Below, piece by piece: positions 23,850 through 33,755 of a stretch of 47,453 nt of DNA. The notes under the pieces were generated by a model. That model saw nothing but the letters and a program-made list of their open reading frames with translations, was not told the DNA's origin and did no database searches. Numbering within the stretch: the first letter of the stretch is position 1; the number at the start of each line of letters is the position of its first letter. Location of the stretch: the NCBI GenBank assembly GCA_938001865.1, contig CALLAW010000010.1, positions 1 through 47,453 on the forward strand. Reading direction: 5' to 3'. This stretch comes from an uncultured Saprospiraceae bacterium (GTDB lineage Bacteria; Bacteroidota; Bacteroidia; Chitinophagales; Saprospiraceae). Both the position numbers and the translations under genes were made by a program.

Positions 23850-24206
23850 TTACTTTTCTATCTTATTCCCTTCTGCATCTCTATGCTCGTAGTCAAGCAT
23901 ATCATTGAGAAACTCATGAGTAGCGATTACAGTAGGATTAGGAAGTCTTTCGTAAAATTTTGAGATTTCGATTTGCTCTTTATTCTCGATTATTTCCTCG
24001 ATTCTATCTGGAGTTACAGCGAACTCTTCAAGCTTACCATTGAGCTCGATTTTAAGGTCATTAGACAACAAGCTAGCTCTCTTTGCGATGACATTGAGAG
24101 CCTCGTAGATATTATCAGCCTGCTTTGATTCATCCATAAACGCCTTAATATCTTGTGCTTTGAGATTAGGGTTGATGTTTTGTAACTTATTCCTTAAGTC
24201 CGACAT
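23850..24206 (-). CDS. rpoZ: RNA polymerase omega subunit (Bacteroidota type)
   Basis: The 118-residue protein has the Bacteroidota omega pattern: 'DNIYEALNVIAKRASLLSNDLK' (core omega helix that cradles the beta-prime C-terminus), then 'IEEIIENKEQIEISKFYERLPNPTVIATHEFL'. It also matches by place, between bamD and coaBC. It starts inside the end of bamD (20-base overlap), indicating translational coupling. No ppGpp-binding N-terminus of the proteobacterial kind is seen. Confidence 0.87.
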   Translation of the reverse strand: MSDLRNKLQNINPNLKAQDIKAFMDESKQADNIYEALNVIAKRASLLSNDLKIELNGKLEEFAVTPDRIEEIIENKEQIEISKFYERLPNPTVIATHEFLNDMLDYEHRDAEGNKIEK

Positions 24207-25005
24207 TCTCTATTTCCTTTAGTGATGTAATACAATTTTGTGTGATTCTATTCGCATCTGGGATGTGAACAGATTCTGGATACTTCTTTATAAACCGATT
24301 AGCCAACTTTAAAGTTTCATTAAATCTTGCCTCCTTCTTGAGGAAGACACTATTCTGAGCTAAGATGAAATTAGAGTCTAGGATTAACCATCTAATCTCT
24401 TCACTTCGTTGGGTCTCTGGATAGTCCTTGATCATACTCTGTAGTGAGTTGATCGCTGCCTTATAGTTCTTGATCTCGTAGTAGAGTCTACCTTGCTCGA
24501 AGGCTTTGATCTCTTGCTTAGCTCTCATCTCATCTATGAGTGTAGTAGCTACCGCTGTCCTCTCACTATTGGGGTATGTATTGATAAACTTCTGCATACC
24601 AGTGATAGCTCTCTCAGTAAATGTCTGATCCAGCTTATAGTTAGGTGATAGCTTATAGAGAGAGTAGTTAGCCATATACTGAGCCTCTTCCTGATTAGGA
24701 GATGAGGTGAATGTCTGAGCATAATTTTCAAAGTAGTGGTTAGACAACATAAACTGACTCTGATTGTAATGACAGTATGCATACTTGAAAAATACTGTCT
24801 CTGCTTCTTTCTTTCCTCTATAGAATGGAATCACCAAGTCATATAAGGTCTGAGCCTTATAGTAATCACCTTCGGCATAGAAGTTATTAGCCTTGGTATA
24901 GATCAACTCTGGATCATTACTCGTCCTTATCTTCTCAAACTCTGTCTTACACGATGTTGCAAGGAATAAGACTGATAATATGATGATACTGATATATGAT
25001 TTCAT
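24187..25005 (-). CDS. bamD: Outer membrane assembly lipoprotein BamD
   Basis: The 272-residue lipoprotein has a signal ending in 'FLATSC' (Cys19), followed by five TPR-like repeats. Typical BamD segments are 'LIYTKANNFYAEGDYYKAQTLYD', 'FFKYAYCHYNQSQFMLSNHYFENYAQTF' and 'QKFINTYPNSERT'. It is part of the BAM complex that inserts outer-membrane barrels. I chose the Met at 25003-25005, because it puts the signal at the N-terminus. The longer frame from 25092 adds 29 polar residues. The stop overlaps the rpoZ start. Confidence 0.93.
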   Translation of the reverse strand: MKSYISIIILSVLFLATSCKTEFEKIRTSNDPELIYTKANNFYAEGDYYKAQTLYDLVIPFYRGKKEAETVFFKYAYCHYNQSQFMLSNHYFENYAQTFTSSPNQEEAQYMANYSLYKLSPNYKLDQTFTERAITGMQKFINTYPNSERTAVATTLIDEMRAKQEIKAFEQGRLYYEIKNYKAAINSLQSMIKDYPETQRSEEIRWLILDSNFILAQNSVFLKKEARFNETLKLANRFIKKYPESVHIPDANRITQNCITSLKEIENVGLKE

Positions 25006-25200
25006 AGCGGGTGCAAAGGTACTATTTTTATTGGATAGAATCGGGCTACTCACATGATTACGCAATGATTTGTGCATGGCTTGGTTCTCCATAGATGATT
25101 AACTGCTCCTTAACGTCCAAGTAGATCTAGAGGCGACCAGTAGAGGTAGCATCTGTTATCGTCCAATTCATCCCTGTCTGACCTCTATCTGCTGTAGTGT

Positions 25201-27108
25201 CTACCTTATCACTCTGAACTCCGTTCTCCTATTTTTTCTTCTTCCTGCTTCTGTTTCGTTATCTGCAATTGGTTCGGATTCGCCTCTTCCTTCGTACTGT
25301 ATTCTACTTTGCTTGACACCTTTACCTACGAGTGCATTGTAGACTGATTGAGCTCGTTGCTCTGAGAGAGTCAGATTAGCTTGATCTTGTCCGACGCTAT
25401 CTGTATGTCCTATGAGCTTGATCCTGATCTCTGGATTGTCTCTGAGTAAGAGATAAAGATTTTGAAGTTCGGTCTCAGACTGTGGTAATAGTGCAGCTGA
25501 TCCGCTTTCGAAGAAGATATTATTCAATATGATCGGGGCACTCTCACTCGCTGTCTCTGTCTCTGTAACTGGAGCAGTAGATACGATCGGGTCGAGTCTT
25601 ACAGTATAGAGATATGGCTTCTCTGCCGATGCTTCTGTGATGAGGTCTATATTGGCTGAGTAGAATGTATATCCAGTCTTAGATACTGTCACTGCATAGG
25701 TATTGCCTGTATCGAGCAGTTGGCTGATGCTGCCATTGTGCTCCTGTGTCTGGAGTGATACTTGACTACCGTCTTGGAGATTGACAATCGAGACATCGGC
25801 GATGAGTGGTTGCTCAGTGACTGCATCTATGACCCTCACTTGGGTAAATGTTACAGGCTCAGGACGAGCTGCATAAGGCAGATCAAACACAAACAAATCA
25901 AGATTATCATTCTCCGCGTCACTTGCGTAATATGCTTTCTGTCCATGGATATCTACGAAGAGGGCTCCCTCATCCGCTGCTGTATTGATAGGATAGCCAA
26001 GATTGGTGACATCTGTCCATGTTGATTGCGATTTCTTGGCGACATAGATATCAAATCCTCCCATCCCTACTCGACCATCTGATCTGAAGTATAGCGTCTT
26101 ACCATCAGGATGCAAGAAGGGTGAAGCTTCATTGCCAGCAGTATTGATAGTACTATCTAGAGCCACTGGTGTAGACCACTTATTACCCGGTAGGAGCTCA
26201 CTCTTGTAAATGTCATCACCGCCGTAACCACCCTTCCTATTAGAGGTAAAATAGAGAGTCTTCCCATCAGGACTCAGACAGGGCTGTCTATCTCTAGCTG
26301 AGCTATTAATCGTCTTACCTAGTGACTTGAGAGGTGTCCAAGTGCCATCACGCTGTACAGAATAGTAAAGATCAAATCCTCCGTATCCGCTCCTACTCTC
26401 CTCCTTAGAAAGAAACAAAATATTGCCATCAATAGAGATAAAGTGACCACCCTCATTGTAAGATGTATTGAGAGTAACCAATGGTAAGGCAGGCTCTAGA
26501 TGACCTGTGGTATCTAAGTAAGTATAATAGAGGTCTTCTTGGCCATTGACCTTGCGAGTGAAGAGCATCATGCCATCAAGCGTCATGCTCGGCAGGTACT
26601 CACTCTGATCAGTATTGACAGCGTCACTGAGTCTTCTGGGCTCAAATGTCACAGGATTGGATAGAGCTGCTTCGATGAATTGAAGGTTTGCCAGTTCTGA
26701 TTTAAGTTTGGCAGAGTTGGGACTATTGGGATCTTGAATAGCTATAGCTTGGTTGAGTGCCTTGTTTGCTTCGTCAAAGTCTCCGATCTGCTTGTAGCAA
26801 TCGTAGAGAGTATACCACGTCTTGACACTCGTAGGATTAACCTCCAGCATCTCGTTCAAGATAGGTAGAGTTGAATGGTAATCTTTCTGGTTGAGATAGT
26901 GGACAGCTAGCTTGCTTTTGACTGCAAAGTCGTCTTGATATTTATTGGAGAGTTTGAGGAGTAGTTTCTCTGCTTTCGCGGTCTTTCCAGCTTTACTGAG
27001 GACATTGACTTTAGCGAGACTCTTATTGACCTTAGGGTTGTCAGACCGCTGTGCTGAGAGGCTCAGTATGAGACATATCAGAGTGAGTGTAGTGAGTACA
27101 TACTTCAT
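25201..27108 (-). CDS. PorE-like protein: TPR, PD40 propeller, CarboxypepD_reg and OmpA domains
   Basis: The 635-residue periplasmic protein has a signal peptide (1-20, 'SLSAQ'), TPR repeats (about 30-150), PD40/WD40-like propeller blades (about 170-415, repeated 'PCLSPDGKTLYFTSNRKGGYGGDDIY' type units), a carboxypeptidase-regulatory-like Ig fold (about 425-505) and an OmpA peptidoglycan-binding domain (about 520-635, 'LIGHTDSVGQDQANLTLSEQRAQSV'). This order is that of PorE of the type IX secretion system, which anchors the machine to peptidoglycan. Bacteroidota encode several such paralogues, so the exact PorE role is likely but unproven. I used the Met at 27106-27108 so that the signal is N-terminal. 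Confidence 0.85.
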   Translation of the reverse strand: MKYVLTTLTLICLILSLSAQRSDNPKVNKSLAKVNVLSKAGKTAKAEKLLLKLSNKYQDDFAVKSKLAVHYLNQKDYHSTLPILNEMLEVNPTSVKTWYTLYDCYKQIGDFDEANKALNQAIAIQDPNSPNSAKLKSELANLQFIEAALSNPVTFEPRRLSDAVNTDQSEYLPSMTLDGMMLFTRKVNGQEDLYYTYLDTTGHLEPALPLVTLNTSYNEGGHFISIDGNILFLSKEESRSGYGGFDLYYSVQRDGTWTPLKSLGKTINSSARDRQPCLSPDGKTLYFTSNRKGGYGGDDIYKSELLPGNKWSTPVALDSTINTAGNEASPFLHPDGKTLYFRSDGRVGMGGFDIYVAKKSQSTWTDVTNLGYPINTAADEGALFVDIHGQKAYYASDAENDNLDLFVFDLPYAARPEPVTFTQVRVIDAVTEQPLIADVSIVNLQDGSQVSLQTQEHNGSISQLLDTGNTYAVTVSKTGYTFYSANIDLITEASAEKPYLYTVRLDPIVSTAPVTETETASESAPIILNNIFFESGSAALLPQSETELQNLYLLLRDNPEIRIKLIGHTDSVGQDQANLTLSEQRAQSVYNALVGKGVKQSRIQYEGRGESEPIADNETEAGRRKNRRTEFRVIR

Positions 27109-27190
27109 AGATCGTGGTAATTGTAATGCATCAAGAGGCATCGAAGAAGGATTAAATGCACTTCGAATCCATCAACAAAACGTAGAAAGT

Positions 27191-28219
27191 CTATTCACTA
27201 TTTTCCTTGAGATACCTCTTAGCGAGCTTATTACCTAGAGCTACTGCATCTGTCCAGTCTTTGATATAGCCATTCATCCCAGCCTTGAACTTGGCAAATC
27301 CTCTCTTACAGAGTAGCTCTGCATCATCTATCGGTGTAGGTGATTGTGGCAGTGCCATGGCTGCATCGAACTGTACGATCGCAGCCTCATAATCTTCTTG
27401 GGCTATTAATGTTTCTCCATAGTAATATGCTACCCACCGTTTCCACGGAATGTTTGGATTTTCTTTGTCAAACTTCCGATTGGCGAATAATTTGAAGTCA
27501 AATGCTGCCTTATCATATTGTTTGAGGTCGTAGTGACACTTCCCTTTGACTCGTCTTGACTTCCAGTAGACTGGTTGTAAGGCTACTGACTTCTTGATGG
27601 CATGCTCGAGATCTTCGATTGCTAGTTCTAAATCTTCATTGAGGAGATGAACCTTTGATCTTCCATAATAAGCAAATGGATTGGTGTTATCTGCTTTGAT
27701 ACTTTTGTTGTAATCACGCAGAGCATCATGATTCTTGAGCAATATCCGATTGACTTTGGCTCTACGCTGATATGCCTGAGCATGTCTATCATACTTTTCG
27801 ATGGCTTTGGTAAGGTGGTCTATCGCCTTCTCTTCTTGTCCTACTTGACCTATGAGTGCCTTCCCTTTGAGGAATCTCTGGACAGCGACCTTATCACTGT
27901 CTGGTTCCATATGATCAAACTTGAGGATCTTCCCTTCGTCGAGTAACCAGGCATCTATCTCTCCCGACAGACCAAACTGAGAGCAATACTGGAGCAGTGC
28001 TATAGTATTCCTAAATGTCTTATCAAATACTTGCTTGACATATCGAGGAATCTCAAGTGTCAACGTATCCTTGATAAATATCTCTTCGGTCTCAAATAGT
28101 GTATCTGATTTGTGATAATTCTCAGCTCTATACTCATACATCTTCACTGCTTGAGCAAATGATTTCTCTGTGCCAAACTCTATCCTCCCCTGAATTATCG
28201 CTTTTCTTAACATATACAC
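27191..28219 (-). CDS. TPR-repeat protein, unknown role
   Basis: The 342-residue protein has no signal peptide. The first 120 residues are non-repetitive. From about residue 125 to 330 at least five tetratricopeptide-like units follow ('EEKAIDHLTKAIEKYDRHAQAYQRRAKV', 'HDALRDYNKSIKADNTNPFAYYGRSKV', 'LELAIEDLEHAIKK', 'YDKAAFDFKLFANRK', 'YEAAIVQFDAAMA'). It should be a cytoplasmic protein-interaction scaffold. The Met at 28213 is an alternative start. It lies upstream of the PorE-like gene, with an 82-base gap. Confidence 0.75.
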   Translation of the reverse strand: MYMLRKAIIQGRIEFGTEKSFAQAVKMYEYRAENYHKSDTLFETEEIFIKDTLTLEIPRYVKQVFDKTFRNTIALLQYCSQFGLSGEIDAWLLDEGKILKFDHMEPDSDKVAVQRFLKGKALIGQVGQEEKAIDHLTKAIEKYDRHAQAYQRRAKVNRILLKNHDALRDYNKSIKADNTNPFAYYGRSKVHLLNEDLELAIEDLEHAIKKSVALQPVYWKSRRVKGKCHYDLKQYDKAAFDFKLFANRKFDKENPNIPWKRWVAYYYGETLIAQEDYEAAIVQFDAAMALPQSPTPIDDAELLCKRGFAKFKAGMNGYIKDWTDAVALGNKLAKRYLKENSE

Positions 28220-28470
28220 TTACTATAGAAAAAACTATTCCAACTTTTTCAATTGAAAATTTTACAGCGCTTTTTAATGAAATCCCTCGGTGAAAACTGG
28301 TATAAACGGGATAAAATAAATCAACTTCTTACAAAAACTCTAAATCTGCTCTAATGTTCACACTAATGGCTAGATGAATGTGCTAGGAAGATATAGAGTC
28401 ATATAGCCACCATATGCAAAGAAAATAATGGATAAATAATTAAAAACTCAGATACACTCCGAGACATCTG

Positions 28471-29496
28471 TTAGGCCCATACTGTACAACCTTCTGTACA
28501 ATTAGTGCAGATATCTATCTTATCTCTTCCTCTCGTAATCGCCTGTCTAAACTGTGAGTAGGATTGATCTCTCCAGATAGTAGCAAAGTCATCTACTTTG
28601 AGATCACCTAGTCGGTGGGTTGCATCTTTGTCAAAGCAGCATGGAACGACGATGCCATCCCATGTCACTACACACGAGTGCCACATTTTCCAACATTGAT
28701 TTTTGAGGATATTCTTTACTCTATAAGTACCATCTTTTTGCTGCTTATATCGCGAATATTTTTCGATAGTGGGGATGAGTGGATTACCATTGACATAGTC
28801 ATAGACTTGAGCTGTCTTATACTTGACTTCATCTACTCCGATCTCATCTGCTAGGCGTTGGACTTCATCTAATTGATGTTCATTTGGCTTGACCACAAGA
28901 AACTGGAATACAATATACGGATATGACTTACCCAACTGTTGTTTGGCAGCGACCAAGTTCTTAGCCCCTTGGATCACGCTTGCGAGCTTACCTTCCTTAC
29001 GATAGCTCTCATAGACTGCTTGAGTAGTGCCATCGATCGAGATGATGACCCTATCTAGGCCTGACTCGACTGTCTTCAAGGCATTGTCCATGTTGAGGAA
29101 GTGTCCATTGGTCGAGGTGATTGTGTAGATTCCTTTGCGTGAAGCGTAATCTACCATATCTAAGAATTGTGGATTGATATAAGGCTCTCCTTGGAAGTAG
29201 AAGATACAATAACTCAGGTGATCAGCCACTTGATCGAGTGACTGAGCAAAGAAGTCTGACTTCAAGTTACCTGTATTCCGAGTGAATGATCGCAATCCTG
29301 ATGGACACTCTGGACATCTCAGATTGCAGGCTGTAGTTGGCTCATACGACATTGACATCGGCATCCCGCGGTGTACAGGCTTACCGACAAGCTTGGACCA
29401 CTGATAAGAGAGGTAGAGAGTTACGATATTCACTAATCTCTTGAGAGTGGTCTTCTGAGCAAATCTCCAAGTATCTAAGAGTTGACTCTTGGTCAT
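28471..29496 (-). CDS. Radical SAM/SPASM domain protein
   Basis: The 341-residue protein has the radical SAM cluster motif C57-x3-C61-x2-C64 ('TACNLRCPEC'). TIM-barrel features follow: 'FYFQGEPYINP' (the GGEP-like motif), 'ITSTNGHFL' and 'VIISIDGTTQAVYESYR'. A C-terminal SPASM-type Cys set holds an auxiliary cluster ('CWKMWHSC', 'GIVVPCCFDK', 'CTNCTEGC'). Such enzymes modify peptides or small molecules by radical chemistry. The target is unknown. The chosen Met (29494-29496) lies 8 bases after the S46 peptidase stop. The longer frame back to 29649 would lie inside that gene and is not family-like. The tight spacing implies one transcript. Confidence 0.88.
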   Translation of the reverse strand: MTKSQLLDTWRFAQKTTLKRLVNIVTLYLSYQWSKLVGKPVHRGMPMSMSYEPTTACNLRCPECPSGLRSFTRNTGNLKSDFFAQSLDQVADHLSYCIFYFQGEPYINPQFLDMVDYASRKGIYTITSTNGHFLNMDNALKTVESGLDRVIISIDGTTQAVYESYRKEGKLASVIQGAKNLVAAKQQLGKSYPYIVFQFLVVKPNEHQLDEVQRLADEIGVDEVKYKTAQVYDYVNGNPLIPTIEKYSRYKQQKDGTYRVKNILKNQCWKMWHSCVVTWDGIVVPCCFDKDATHRLGDLKVDDFATIWRDQSYSQFRQAITRGRDKIDICTNCTEGCTVWA

Positions 29497-29503
29497 GTCG
29501 TCA

Positions 29504-31801
29504 CTAAGATTTGGTATTGCAACACTTCTTTCTTCTCTTGAATAATCCCTTCTTCTGATTGCAGCACGACTGAGATTGATTACAGCATGCACTCCCTTGA
29601 TCACAACATTGAGACTGTCCGTCGATTGATTGACTCTTGTTGCTACCATTCATCAATCCAGCCTTGGGATGTACTAGATCCATCTCATCGATCAAGTGAG
29701 TTGCTCCTGCGAACTTATCTACAATAAAGAGGATGTACCTTGCATCTACCATGATATTCCTACAGATAGACTTGTCATAGTTGATATCACTCATGGTACC
29801 TTCCCAGACTCGATCAAAGTTGAGTCCAATCAGATTGCCATATGCATCGATAGCTGGACTACCGCTATTGCCACCAGTCGTATGATTACTCCCTAAGAAG
29901 CAGACAGGAATCTTCCCCTCAGCAGTTGCATAAGAGCCATAATCTTTGCTATCATAGAGCTCAAGTAACTTGTCAGCTACGTCAAACTCGTAGTCATCTG
30001 GTACGTACTTCGCTACCATTCCATCGAGATGAGTTACGGGATTATACCATACACCATCCTTGGGAGCATACCCATTGACTTGTCCGTAAGTGACCCTCAT
30101 AGTACTGTTGGCATCTGGCCAAAATTTCCGCTCAGGGAAGGCATCCATCTGCATCTTCATATAGATGCTCTGGAGAGAATCTAGCTGTATAGAGATCTCA
30201 TCGTACTGACTCGATGCTGACTCTTGATACTTATCAGACATCTCTTGGTAGAATCGGTATGCAGGATCACTCTTCATCGCATTGACTGCTTGATCAGGAG
30301 ACATCTCTAAGAGCTCCATCACCCTCTCTCCACTGGCAAATGCTGAAGATGCGTAGATCCGTGAGCCCAGTCCATTGATATCACCACTGAGTGATGCAGG
30401 GACATACTTGCTGTCCAAGTTGGATTGATATAAGCCCATCAATCTTGTAAACACTGCTTGATCGACTGTAGCATCGTAATTTTTGTAGAGGTTAGTGAGA
30501 TATGGTTTGAGCCTTCCGGCAAATCCAGTGTATGCCTCTTCTCCACCATTCTCCATAGCAGAGACTAGTCTCTTGGCTAACCCAGCTACTCGGAGCATCT
30601 CCACATTACGTCCCGCGATCTCTGAGAAGTAATCAGTAACCTTAGCAGATACTTCTCTCTGTGCATAGAGTTGCTGGAATGCATCTAAGACAGCCTGAGC
30701 AGCTGGATCTCTTTTTATAAGTTCGGATTCGAATGTTTTCTTTTTTTCGATTGCTCCAGTTTTTTCTAGACCTAGACTTTCGCCTATCCACTTTTTCCAA
30801 TAGTTAGCGATACTTGCAAACTTTGAAGCGTACTTGAGCTTGATTGCCGGGTCTTCTCTCATCGCCTTACCTACTACCTCCAGAGCATTATCTCTTATCT
30901 CTATCTTAGCTGGGTTGAGTACATTGAGTGTCTGCTCGATGGCAAATGAAGGAAGATATTGATTCGTCCTTCCTGGAAATCCAAAGATGAGTGTAAAATC
31001 TCCCTCTTCAACTCCATCAAGCGAAATCGGCAAGTGGTGCTTCGGTGAGTATGGCTTATTCTCAGGACTATACCCTGCTGGCTCATTATTAGGTCCTGCG
31101 TAGATTCGGAAGAATGCAAAATCCCCAGTATGTCTTGGCCACTCCCAATTATCAGTATCAGCACCAAACTTACCAATACTCTCAGGTGGTGCTCCGACTA
31201 GCCTTACGTCATCATACGTCACTGTTACAAATGCAAAATATTGATTGGTATTGAAGAATGGTTTGACTTGAATCCCCTCGCCTGTACCAAGCGTCACTGT
31301 ACTCTCATATGCAGCAATATTCTGCTTGATGATTGCTTGTCTGTCTGCATCAGTAGATGCCTCACTCGTCCCCTCTAGTACGATCTCTGAGACATCAATG
31401 ATCCGATCTATAAATCTCGCAAAGAGTCCAGGATTAGGTAACTCTTCTCCGACATTGCCAGCCCAGAATCCATCTCTCAGATAATTACTCTGAAGTGTAC
31501 TATGACTCTGTATCTCACTATATCCACAGTGATGATTGGTCAATAAGAGCCCTTGGTCTGAGACGACCTCTGCAGTACAGAATCCACCGAAGTGAACGAT
31601 TGCATCTTTGAGTGAGCCTTGATTGACAGAGTAGATATCCTCAGCTGTCATCTTCATGCCCATCTCTTGCATCTCTTCCTCATTGAATGCTTTGAGTAAG
31701 AGTGGCAACCACATCCCCTCCCCTGCTATGGCTGGTAGCACAGCAGTAATGCTCATTACAGATATTAAAAAAACAACCTTAAACGAATTAAATAATTTCA
31801 T
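29504..31801 (-). CDS. S46 dipeptidyl peptidase (DPP11-like) with Cys-pair C-terminal tail
   Basis: The 765-residue periplasmic serine exopeptidase has a signal peptide (1-26). The chymotrypsin-like catalytic His lies in 'LLLTNHHCGY' (about 90), the Asp in 'DNWEWPRHTGDF' and S646 in 'GGNSGSP'. Arg664, 18 residues after the Ser as in Porphyromonas DPP11 (S655/R673), suggests removal of dipeptides with Asp or Glu at the second position. DPP7 has Gly there. The family normally ends near residue 715. Here a 50-residue tail follows with four CC pairs (732-733, 739-740, 746-747, 760-761) and a basic 'GLFKRRKK'. The tail is unlike a type IX sorting domain. Confidence 0.93.
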   Translation of the reverse strand: MKLFNSFKVVFLISVMSITAVLPAIAGEGMWLPLLLKAFNEEEMQEMGMKMTAEDIYSVNQGSLKDAIVHFGGFCTAEVVSDQGLLLTNHHCGYSEIQSHSTLQSNYLRDGFWAGNVGEELPNPGLFARFIDRIIDVSEIVLEGTSEASTDADRQAIIKQNIAAYESTVTLGTGEGIQVKPFFNTNQYFAFVTVTYDDVRLVGAPPESIGKFGADTDNWEWPRHTGDFAFFRIYAGPNNEPAGYSPENKPYSPKHHLPISLDGVEEGDFTLIFGFPGRTNQYLPSFAIEQTLNVLNPAKIEIRDNALEVVGKAMREDPAIKLKYASKFASIANYWKKWIGESLGLEKTGAIEKKKTFESELIKRDPAAQAVLDAFQQLYAQREVSAKVTDYFSEIAGRNVEMLRVAGLAKRLVSAMENGGEEAYTGFAGRLKPYLTNLYKNYDATVDQAVFTRLMGLYQSNLDSKYVPASLSGDINGLGSRIYASSAFASGERVMELLEMSPDQAVNAMKSDPAYRFYQEMSDKYQESASSQYDEISIQLDSLQSIYMKMQMDAFPERKFWPDANSTMRVTYGQVNGYAPKDGVWYNPVTHLDGMVAKYVPDDYEFDVADKLLELYDSKDYGSYATAEGKIPVCFLGSNHTTGGNSGSPAIDAYGNLIGLNFDRVWEGTMSDINYDKSICRNIMVDARYILFIVDKFAGATHLIDEMDLVHPKAGLMNGSNKSQSIDGQSQCCDQGSACCNQSQSCCNQKKGLFKRRKKCCNTKS

Positions 31802-31900
31802 AATATGATATTTATAATTTGATTCTTCTACTCATAATCAGTGAGTGACACTCATAGCATGATAGAATAGCGTATAGCGTAAGTTCGCAGTCCAAAAATA

Positions 31901-32662
31901 ATGGTTTATATTGGAAGTCCTAATATACCAAGTGAATCAATGGGTTTTCTCTTATTTCTCAAGATAGTAGCGACGTTTGAGCCATTTACGACGCAACATT
32001 ATGCACCGATAGTGCTTACAGCTCTCATTGGGATCATAGCTATCCGCATCGGACGGAAGACTACAGAGTATAATCAACGTCTCATCGGTCTTGGCATCGG
32101 GCTTATCCCATTCTTATCTGTCGCAACGCGGATGCTCTATTTAGCGATGATTGGTGAGTTTACGGTGACTGGTGATTTGCCATTACATCTCTGCCGTCTA
32201 GTTGCTTTATTGGCACCATTTGTCATGTACTTCAAGTGGAGGATGTGGTTGGGTATCTTTTATTTTTGGATATTTATCGGTACCCTAGGAGCTAATGTCC
32301 TCCCAGAGTTGAGTGAAGGATTTCCTTCGTTGCAATATTTTCTTTTCTGGCTACTCCACAGTGTATTGGTTATCCTTCCGTTTTACGCCATATTTGTCTA
32401 CAAGACTCGGATTGTGTTTGGAGATTTGATCAGAGCATATATTGCTACTAACCTGTTTTTGGGACTTTGTTGGTTACTCAACCTTTCGATTGGTTCCAAT
32501 TACTTCTATACTATGGCTAAGCCCAATATTGGTGGACACTTAGATTTCCTCGGTGAGTATCCATATTATTTACTGTATGGACAATTATTGATTGTTATAC
32601 TCTTAGTTGTATTGTACCTCCCATATGCACTCAGCAGATTCAAAAGCCAACAGCGATATTAG
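31901..32662 (+). CDS. YwaF/TIGR02206-family integral membrane protein
   Basis: The 253-residue protein has about six to seven membrane helices. Family marks are 'HYAPIVLTALIGIIAIRIGR' near the N-terminus, 'LPLHLCRLVALLAPFVMYF' (conserved polar H-x-C in a helix), 'FWIFIGTLGANVLPEL' and 'FWLLHSVLVILPFYAIFVY'. The family's function is not established. The Met at 31940 is an alternative start, because the first 13 residues are polar. It is divergent from the S46 peptidase gene across 99 bases. Confidence 0.8.
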   Translation: MVYIGSPNIPSESMGFLLFLKIVATFEPFTTQHYAPIVLTALIGIIAIRIGRKTTEYNQRLIGLGIGLIPFLSVATRMLYLAMIGEFTVTGDLPLHLCRLVALLAPFVMYFKWRMWLGIFYFWIFIGTLGANVLPELSEGFPSLQYFLFWLLHSVLVILPFYAIFVYKTRIVFGDLIRAYIATNLFLGLCWLLNLSIGSNYFYTMAKPNIGGHLDFLGEYPYYLLYGQLLIVILLVVLYLPYALSRFKSQQRY

Positions 32663-32673
32663 GCACTCACCGA

Positions 32674-33717
32674 TTACTGATCAAAGTAGAGCTTGATCAA
32701 GTCTTGTGCTGCCTTATCTGATACGGTGAAGTCAGTATTGCCACACATGGGTGAGACTTGAGGCCAGTTCCACAGTAGACCTCCGACGATGAAGGGTTCT
32801 TGCCAGATACTTTCGTAAAATGCTTTGAGCAAATTATACTGGGATTTTTCTTCTGACTCAGTATGTGGAGTCTGTCCCACATGTAACCAAGGCTCAGCGC
32901 CAGCATACTCTATACTCCGATACCCATACTCAGTCAGCAATACTTGCTTACCTACATGATTGCTAAACTCTCTCATCTGTCTGATGATTGGTTGCCAATT
33001 CGCTAGAGTTGCTCTTACTGTGGGAATTCGATTGGTATTGACTGGAAAGTAAGTGTTGACACCGATGAAGTCCAATGCATCCCAAAACGGAATATCCTGA
33101 TAATTGTCCCAATTAGCCGAGTAACTGATGTATCCTGGATAGATGTCTCTCACATCCGCGATCAACTGTCGCCAATAATCAGGACGGTACTTGATAAATG
33201 ACTTCATCTCAGTACCAATAAAAAACATCTCCACATCTTCATCAGTCGCGAGCTGAGCTATACTCAAGATATACTCAGTATAGTTTGCCTCTATCACTGA
33301 CCAGTCTTGGACGTCGACTGGCACCAAATCGCCTCTCCAACTCGTGGTATCGACTAATCTCTCAGTATCGTATCTCGTCTTCCCTACTACAATATGTGGC
33401 TTGAGAATCACCTTGAGACCTTCTGCTCGACAGTCTTGGATAAATGTCCGATAACCTTCGATATGATGAGTCCACAGGTCAGTCTCATACTCTTTGACGA
33501 CATCCAAGCTCTTGCGATCGATGATATACTCAGGGGTAAATCCAACCCAACCAACTGACATTGCCTGCAGTGACTTGATGGTACTTTGATTAAGGGATTG
33601 GTCAAATGGTCCTACGACATTTACACCAGTGACGGTCTGGCATGTTGCTAATGCAGCATATACCACAAGTAGACTTATCGTCAGTATTCTTATCTTTAAT
33701 GTGTAGATTTTACTCAC
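32674..33717 (-). CDS. GH113-like glycoside hydrolase, exported
   Basis: The 347-residue TIM-barrel protein has a signal peptide (about 8-27) and the pattern of family GH113 beta-mannanases and relatives: 'GVNVVGPFDQSLNQ', 'GLKVILKPHIVV', an acid/base Glu candidate in 'EMFFIGTEMKS', 'FIGVNTYFP' and a nucleophile Glu candidate in 'VLLTEYGYRS'. 'GGLLWNWPQ' closes the barrel. It would cut beta-linked polysaccharide in the periplasm or outside. The substrate (mannan or other) is inferred from the family. Its stop lies 11 bases from that of the convergent YwaF-type gene. Confidence 0.8.
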   Translation of the reverse strand: MSKIYTLKIRILTISLLVVYAALATCQTVTGVNVVGPFDQSLNQSTIKSLQAMSVGWVGFTPEYIIDRKSLDVVKEYETDLWTHHIEGYRTFIQDCRAEGLKVILKPHIVVGKTRYDTERLVDTTSWRGDLVPVDVQDWSVIEANYTEYILSIAQLATDEDVEMFFIGTEMKSFIKYRPDYWRQLIADVRDIYPGYISYSANWDNYQDIPFWDALDFIGVNTYFPVNTNRIPTVRATLANWQPIIRQMREFSNHVGKQVLLTEYGYRSIEYAGAEPWLHVGQTPHTESEEKSQYNLLKAFYESIWQEPFIVGGLLWNWPQVSPMCGNTDFTVSDKAAQDLIKLYFDQ

Positions 33718-33755
33718 TCTTTGATCTTATTGATGACCTCTATGCTAGCGTCACT

